From: Azospirillum sp. OGB3
GTDB taxonomy: Bacteria > Pseudomonadota > Alphaproteobacteria > Azospirillales > Azospirillaceae
DNA length: 64,000 nucleotides
NCBI RefSeq assembly: GCF_014192915.1
Contig: NZ_JACHYN010000011.1
Coordinates: 1-64,000, forward strand
Direction of reading: 5' to 3'
Position 1 is the stretch's first letter. The number at the start of each line of letters is the position of its first letter. The translations under genes and the position numbers were made by a program. Positions 59,265 through 64,000 of the stretch are shown in pieces. The notes under the pieces are model-generated. The model was not told where the DNA came from. It did no database searches and saw nothing but the letters and a program-made list of their open reading frames with translations.

Positions 59265-62200
59265 ATGGCCACCGCCGGACCGCGCATCTACAACCTGTTT
59301 CCCACGCTCGTCGGCCCGATGCGCGACTGGGCCGGGCACCTGCCCCGCATCCAGGGCATGGGCTTCGACTGGCTGTTCCTGAACCCGATCCATTATCCCG
59401 GCTTCTCCGGCAGCCTCTACGCCGTGAAGGACTATTACCGGCTGCACGACCGCATCCAGGGCGGCGCGCCGGAGCATCCGGACGAGCTGCTGCGCGGCTT
59501 CATCGCCGAGGCGGGGCGGCACGGCCAGTCGGTCATGCTCGACCTCGTCATCAACCACACCGCTAAGGACGCGATCCTGGTCGGCGAGCATCCGGACTGG
59601 TACCGGCGCGACGGCAACGGCGACCTCTACAGCCCGCGGGCCGTCGACCCGGTGGACCCGTCGCGGGTGACCATCTGGGGCGACCTCGCCATGCTCGACT
59701 ACGAGCGGGCCGATGTGCGGGCGGGGCTGACCGACTATTGGACGCGGTACCTGCGTCATTTCATCGGGCTGGGCGTGAAGGGCTTCCGCTGCGACGCCGC
59801 CTACCAGATCCCGGCGGAGGTGTGGAAGACGCTGATCGACCGCTCCCGCGAGGCCGATCCGGAGGTGAAATTCTTCGCCGAGACGCTGGGCTGCACGGTG
59901 GAGCAGGTGCGCGACCTGTGTGGGGCGGGCTTCGACTTCCTGTTCAACAGCGCCAAATGGTGGGACTTCAAGTCCGACTGGCTGCTCGACCAGTATGACG
60001 AGTTCCGCTGGATCGCCCCGTCCATCGCCTTTCCGGAGAGCCACGACACCGACCGTCTGGCGGCGGAGGTCGGCAGCCAGGACAGCGAACGGCTGGCCGC
60101 CCAGTTGAAGATGCATTACCTGTTCGCCGCCTCCTTCTCGACCGGCGTGATGATGCCGGTGGGCTACGAATACGGCTTCACCCGCAAGCTCGACGTGGTG
60201 AGCACGACGCCGGACGACTGGGAGCAGCCGAAGCTGGACCTGACCGGCTTCATCAGGGCGGTCAACGCCATGAAGGCGGACAGCCCGGCGCTGAACGTCG
60301 AAGGGCCGCAGCGGCGCGTCACCTCACCCCACAACCCGGTGATCGGGCTGATCCGCGAGACCAGCGGCTGGGCCAACGGGAGCGGGGAGGGCTGTTCCGT
60401 CCTGCTCATCAACCCCGATGAGAACCAGCCCCACGCCATCGACCCCGGCCCGCTGCTGGCCAGCAGCGGCGGCGGCTTCGCCGACTTCGAGGACGTGACC
60501 CCGGAGGTGGCGCCGCTGCCCTTCGAGCCGGGCCGCGACCTGCGCCTGCGCCCGCTGGAGATGCGCGTCTTCCGCGCCCGTCCGGCGCAGAGCCGCCCCA
60601 TCGAGCTGAACCATCTGGGCGAACGCGGGGCGGAGCATGACTCCGCCACCCGCGCCTGGATGGACGAGCTGGCGGCGCGACGCGTCACCATCGAGAACGT
60701 CTATCCCGAGCTGGACGGCGGGCGCTTCCCGGTCAAGCGGGTGGTCGGCGACGTGATGGAGGTGTGGGCGGACATCTACACCGACGGCACCTTCGTCCTC
60801 GGCGCCGCCGTCACCTACCGCCCGGTCGACGAGGAGGAGTGGCGCGAGGTGCCCATGACCTTCGTCGACAACGACCGCTGGATGGGCAAGCTGCCGCTGA
60901 CCCGCAACACGCGCTACCAGTACAGCATCCTGGCGTGGCGCGACGTCTGGGAGAGCTGGCGCGCCGACTTCAAGAAGAAGAACGACGCGGGGCTCGACGT
61001 CGGGCTGGAACTGATCGAGGGCCGCCGCTTCGTCGAGCACGCGGTCGGGCTGAACCGGGGCGAGGACGGGGGCGAGGGCCGCGCCGCGTTGGAGCGGGTG
61101 GTCGAACGGATGACCACCCTGCAAGGCGCGGAGTTGACCGCCTACGCCCTGTCGGACGAACCGCGCCAGGCCATGGCGAAGTATGGGGAGCGGCAGTATC
61201 TGTCCCGCTACGGCTGCGACCTGGAGGTCTATGTGGACCGCACCGCGGCCCGCTACTCCGCGTGGTTCGAGATCTTCCCGCGCTCGGCCTCCCCGGACCC
61301 GTCACGGCCCGGCACCTTCGACGACGTGTCGAACATGCTGCCCTTCATCCGCGGCATGGGCTTCGACGTTCTCTATTTCCCGCCGATCCACCCGATCGGG
61401 CGCAGCTTCCGCAAGGGGCGCAACAACACGCTGAACCCCGGCCCGAACGATCCCGGCGTGCCCTACGCCATCGGTGCCTCGGAGGGCGGGCACGCCGACA
61501 TCGACCCGATGATCGGCGACTTCGAGGGTTTCCGCCGGCTGGTCAAGGAGGCGCGGCGGCATGGGATCGAGATCGCGCTGGACTTCGCCGTCCAGTGCTC
61601 CCCCGACCATCCATGGATCAAGTCGCACCCGCAGTGGTTCTACTGGCGCCCCGACGGCACGATCCGCTACGCCGAGAACCCGCCCAAGAAATACCAGGAC
61701 ATCGTCAACGTCAGCTTCTACCGCGAATCCTACCCGGACCTGTGGTACGCGCTGCGCGACGTGGTTCTGTTCTGGTGCGACGAGGGTGTGCGCATCTTCC
61801 GCGTCGACAACCCGCACACCAAGCCCTTCCCCTTCTGGGAATGGATGATCCGGGAGGTGCAGGACCGCTTCCCCGACGCGCTGTTCCTCGCCGAAGCCTT
61901 CACCCGGCCCAAGCTGATGCGGCGGCTGGCGAAGATCGGCTTCACCCAATCCTACAGCTACTTCACGTGGCGCAACACCAAGGCGGAACTGACCGAGTAT
62001 CTGACGGAGCTGACCCAGGGCGAATCCAAGGACTACATGCAGCCCAACTTCTTCGCCAACACGCCGGACATCCTGCCGCCGATCCTGGTCCATGGCAGGC
62101 GACCGGCGCACATGATGCGCGCCGTGCTGGCCAGCACCTTGTCGGGCGTCTACGGGCTCTACGCCCCGTATTTCGTCTGCGAGGCCGACCCCTACCCGGG

Positions 62201-62624
62201 CAAGGAAGAGTACAACCACTCCGAAAAATACGAGATCCGGCACTGGGATTGGAACAAGCCCGGCAACATCGTCGACTACGTGACGCGGCTGAACAAGATC
62301 CGCGCGGAGAACCCGGCGCTTCATAAGTTCACGAACCTGAAATTCTACAACGCCTACGACGACAACATCCTGCTCTACGGCAAGATGACCGAGAGCAAGG
62401 ACAACGTCATCCTGATCGCGGTGAACCTCGACCCGCACAATGGCCATGGCGGCACCATCGAGGTTCCGCTGTGGGAACTGGGGCTGGACGACGGTGCGCA
62501 TGTCCAGGTGGAGGACCTGTTCACCGGACAGCGCTTCACCTGGATCGGCAAGTTCCAGCATGTCTGGCTGGACCCGCAGCAGAACCCGGCGGCGATCTGG
62601 CGCATCCGTCCGCCGGGGCGGTGA
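59265..62624 (+). CDS. glgE: GH13 amylase domain fused to GlgE maltosyltransferase
   Basis: A 1119-residue fusion. Residues 1-430 are a GH13 alpha-amylase-like domain with QGMGFDWLFLNPIHYPGFSG, MLDLVINHTAKDAIL, the nucleophile segment VKGFRCDAAYQI, the acid segment KFFAETLG and FPESHDTDRL. From about 470 a full GlgE follows: RRVTIENVYPELDGGRFPVK, the N-terminal beta domain, MLPFIRGMGFDVLYFPPIHP near 700, the nucleophile segment VRIFRVDNPHTKPFPFWEW, LFLAEAFTRPKLM and FQHVWLDPQQNPAAIWRI at the end. GlgE extends alpha-glucan from maltose 1-phosphate. Catalytic residues are kept in both halves. AGGAGGA precedes the ATG. No treS, mak or glgB is in the window. Confidence 0.93.
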   Translation: MATAGPRIYNLFPTLVGPMRDWAGHLPRIQGMGFDWLFLNPIHYPGFSGSLYAVKDYYRLHDRIQGGAPEHPDELLRGFIAEAGRHGQSVMLDLVINHTAKDAILVGEHPDWYRRDGNGDLYSPRAVDPVDPSRVTIWGDLAMLDYERADVRAGLTDYWTRYLRHFIGLGVKGFRCDAAYQIPAEVWKTLIDRSREADPEVKFFAETLGCTVEQVRDLCGAGFDFLFNSAKWWDFKSDWLLDQYDEFRWIAPSIAFPESHDTDRLAAEVGSQDSERLAAQLKMHYLFAASFSTGVMMPVGYEYGFTRKLDVVSTTPDDWEQPKLDLTGFIRAVNAMKADSPALNVEGPQRRVTSPHNPVIGLIRETSGWANGSGEGCSVLLINPDENQPHAIDPGPLLASSGGGFADFEDVTPEVAPLPFEPGRDLRLRPLEMRVFRARPAQSRPIELNHLGERGAEHDSATRAWMDELAARRVTIENVYPELDGGRFPVKRVVGDVMEVWADIYTDGTFVLGAAVTYRPVDEEEWREVPMTFVDNDRWMGKLPLTRNTRYQYSILAWRDVWESWRADFKKKNDAGLDVGLELIEGRRFVEHAVGLNRGEDGGEGRAALERVVERMTTLQGAELTAYALSDEPRQAMAKYGERQYLSRYGCDLEVYVDRTAARYSAWFEIFPRSASPDPSRPGTFDDVSNMLPFIRGMGFDVLYFPPIHPIGRSFRKGRNNTLNPGPNDPGVPYAIGASEGGHADIDPMIGDFEGFRRLVKEARRHGIEIALDFAVQCSPDHPWIKSHPQWFYWRPDGTIRYAENPPKKYQDIVNVSFYRESYPDLWYALRDVVLFWCDEGVRIFRVDNPHTKPFPFWEWMIREVQDRFPDALFLAEAFTRPKLMRRLAKIGFTQSYSYFTWRNTKAELTEYLTELTQGESKDYMQPNFFANTPDILPPILVHGRRPAHMMRAVLASTLSGVYGLYAPYFVCEADPYPGKEEYNHSEKYEIRHWDWNKPGNIVDYVTRLNKIRAENPALHKFTNLKFYNAYDDNILLYGKMTESKDNVILIAVNLDPHNGHGGTIEVPLWELGLDDGAHVQVEDLFTGQRFTWIGKFQHVWLDPQQNPAAIWRIRPPGR

Positions 62625-62637
62625 GGGAAGGGGGAGT

Positions 62638-62803
62638 GGTCGCGACGGGCCCCCCACCCAACCCTCCCCCTGCTTCGCAGGGGAGGGCTTATCTCCTCCC
62701 CCTGCGTCAGCTCTCGCGCAAACCGGAGGTTTGCGCTGACGCGGCAGGCGGACCTCCGGTCCGCCGAGAGCGGGGGGAGGTTAGGGAGGCGGGCGTCGCG
62801 ACC
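62638..62803. repeat. GC-rich palindromic repeat, copy 5, with a 60-bp palindromic insertion
   Basis: Outer arms GGTCGCGACG and CGTCGCGACC enclose the usual CCCTCCCCCTGCTTCGCAGG stem-loop and a second stem-loop CTCCCCCTGCGTCAG...CGGGGGGAG that is split by 60 extra bases (62711-62770). The insert starts CTCTCG and ends CGAGAG and holds two further palindromes, GCGCAAACCGGAGGTTTGCGC-like and GGCGGACCTCCGGTCCGCC. In copy 3 the same CAG/CGG junction is uninterrupted. Confidence 0.85.
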
Positions 62804-62904
62804 ACCTGCCCACCCCACCACCGCTTCACCGAAACTCTGGCATTCCCGCCCAACCCAAGCTAGAACCCGGCCGGTCCGTGACGGTTCTTCCTTGTGGGGG
62901 ACGG

Positions 62905-63201
62905 GTGCAGTACCGACTCGACGACGAGGCGTCCCTGTGTTCGATCGACATCCTGGCTCAGGCGGTCGAGCGCATCTGCGTCAAAGGCGTGCTGGAACTG
63001 CGCATGCTGCGCAACGCGCTCCGCGAGGCCTCCATCAGTCCGAGCCCCGACGCGGTCAAGTTCGCCTTCGCCATGTTCTTACGGGTGGACGGCGACTACC
63101 GCCGTCTGATCGCGCATGAGGCGCTGACTCTCGCGACCGAGCAGCGGGGGCGTTACGCCGCCCCCCGGCCGCGGGCGGTGCGTCGCCCGCGGATGCTGTG
63201 A
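62905..63201 (+). CDS. Small hypothetical protein
   Basis: A 98-residue basic protein that I do not recognise. It is likely helical: SLCSIDILAQAVERICVKGV, LELRMLRNALREASISPSPD and VKFAFAMFLRVDGDYRRLIA, followed by an Arg/Pro-rich tail. GTG at 62905 is taken as the start because GTGGGGGA lies just upstream; GTG at 62878 is an alternative that adds nine residues. It converges on the EAL-domain gene, with 13 bases between the stops. Confidence 0.55.
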   Translation: MQYRLDDEASLCSIDILAQAVERICVKGVLELRMLRNALREASISPSPDAVKFAFAMFLRVDGDYRRLIAHEALTLATEQRGRYAAPRPRAVRRPRML

Positions 63202-63214
63202 CAGGTCACCGTTC

Positions 63215-64000
63215 TCAGGCCACCGCTGGCGCGAAATCCATAGTGGGCACCACCAGCGTCTCCACCGCCGGGCGGGCGAACAGATAGCCCTGCATCAGCG
63301 TGATCCCCAGGTCGCGCAGCGCCTTCGCCTCGCCGGGTGTTTCGATGCCCTCGGCCACCGGGGTGATGCCGAGATCGCGGCACACGGTGAGGATCGCGCT
63401 GACGATGCTGCGGCGGGCGCGGTCGGTGTCGATGGAGCGGGTCAACTCCATGTCCAGCTTGATGATGTCCGGCTGGAACTCGGCGAGCAGGTTCAGGCCG
63501 GAATAACCCGAGCCGAAATCGTCGATGGCGGTGTGGAAGCCCTGGCGCTTGTATTCGGTGAAGATCGACTTCAGATGGGCGCCGTCGACGACCCGCTCGT
63601 TCTCCGTCACCTCGAAGATGATGCGCTCCGGCGGGAAGCCGGTGCGCTTGGCGGCGGCGAGCGTGGCGCGGATGCAGGCTTCGGGCTGATAGACGGCGTT
63701 GGGCAGGAAATTGATCGACAGCCGGGTGTCAGGTTGCTGGCCCATGCCGAGGCTGGCGGCCAGCTCGATGGCCTTGACCCGACAGGCTTGGTCGAAGGCG
63801 TAGCGGTTGGCCTCGGTCACTTGGCCCAGCACCCAACCGGCCCCCTGGCCGTCGAGGCCGCGCACCAGCGCCTCGTGCGCCCACGGCCGTCCGCCGCCGC
63901 CGACATCGACGATCGGCTGGAAGGCCATGGTGAAGTCGAACCCCAATCCCTCGCTGCACTGCCCGCCGCACCCGCCGCCCTTGATCCGCTCCGCCGTCAT
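63215..64000 (-). CDS. EAL-domain cyclic-di-GMP phosphodiesterase (possibly truncated by the window edge)
   Basis: EAL proteins hydrolyse cyclic di-GMP. The visible 261 residues contain one full EAL domain: FQPIVDVGGGGRPWAHEALV with EAL then VRG near residue 42, LSINFLPNAVYQP, IIFEVTENERVVD near 127, AIDDFGSGYSGLNLLAEF near 157, IIKLDMELTR and PVAEGIETPGEAKALRDLG near 212. The metal and catalytic residues are kept, so it should be active. An ATG lies exactly at the window edge and is a plausible start, but the gene may extend beyond it. The Gly/Cys-rich start (GGGCGGQC) is odd and may bind a metal. Confidence 0.9.
   Translation of the reverse strand: MTAERIKGGGCGGQCSEGLGFDFTMAFQPIVDVGGGGRPWAHEALVRGLDGQGAGWVLGQVTEANRYAFDQACRVKAIELAASLGMGQQPDTRLSINFLPNAVYQPEACIRATLAAAKRTGFPPERIIFEVTENERVVDGAHLKSIFTEYKRQGFHTAIDDFGSGYSGLNLLAEFQPDIIKLDMELTRSIDTDRARRSIVSAILTVCRDLGITPVAEGIETPGEAKALRDLGITLMQGYLFARPAVETLVVPTMDFAPAVA

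Noticed and set aside
62638..62803. CRISPR-like array in the repeat-rich stretch after glgE
   Set aside because: The repeated units are inverted and nested, not direct repeats with uniform spacers, and no cas gene is present.

Overview
The window reads as ordinary chromosome of a high-GC alphaproteobacterium, most likely Azospirillum or a close Rhodospirillales relative. This is inferred from the GC-rich codon use, the circularly permuted two-piece tmRNA gene, an alpha-type SspB, ThyX, a COQ9-family protein and the general gene content. I see no transposase, prophage, CRISPR array, rRNA or tRNA gene. Coding density is high, and most long reading frames antisense to the listed genes are GC-driven shadows.

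Layout. 0-8 kb: the end of pntB, a DUF1330 gene, panB, rpsU, def with a COQ9-like gene, a TfoX-N gene, sspB next to ssrA (tmRNA), thyX, and a TPR/GT41 glycosyltransferase. 8-17 kb: DUF983 and a small coiled-coil gene, a three-gene TrpXYZ-like ABC importer, a KefB-like antiporter, an Mrp/ApbC ATPase with a histidine-rich linker, and hflK-hflC-DUF2065. 17-27 kb: degP, serB, a copper-site lipoprotein, miaA, an aminotransferase, and the branched-chain amino acid genes ilvB-ilvN-ilvC. 27-36 kb: phoU, a UPF0114 gene, mreBCD with the PBP2 gene, a chemoreceptor, DedA and LysE genes. 37-45.4 kb: a nucleoside uptake and salvage operon (BMP-type binding protein, ATPase, two permeases, cdd, purine nucleoside phosphorylase, deoC, deoA). 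45-49 kb: a membrane-domain/FAD desaturase-like fusion, an EamA transporter and a STAS protein. 49.1-53.8 kb: a clear TPP riboswitch heading a branched-chain-amino-acid-type (HAAT) ABC importer. 53.9-64 kb: an exported protein of unknown function, a ClC channel with CBS domains, two PPK2 polyphosphate kinases, a GH13-GlgE fusion, a small unknown protein and an EAL-domain protein at the edge.

The strongest novelty candidate is the riboswitch-controlled operon at 49.1-53.8 kb. Its protein parts look like amino-acid uptake (LivJ/LivH/LivM/LivG/LivF), but the RNA in front senses thiamine pyrophosphate. This points to import of thiamine or a precursor by a family not normally tied to thiamine. One of its two ATPase modules is fused to a permease and has a degenerate ABC signature.

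A second theme is a family of GC-rich palindromic intergenic repeats (five clear copies near 9.8, 13.5, 27.1, 38.0 and 62.7 kb, a half copy at 51.4 kb and a weak relative at 17.1 kb). Three of them sit inside ABC transporter operons, two directly after the binding-protein gene. One carries a 60-bp palindromic insertion, and the half copy appears to supply a ribosome binding site.
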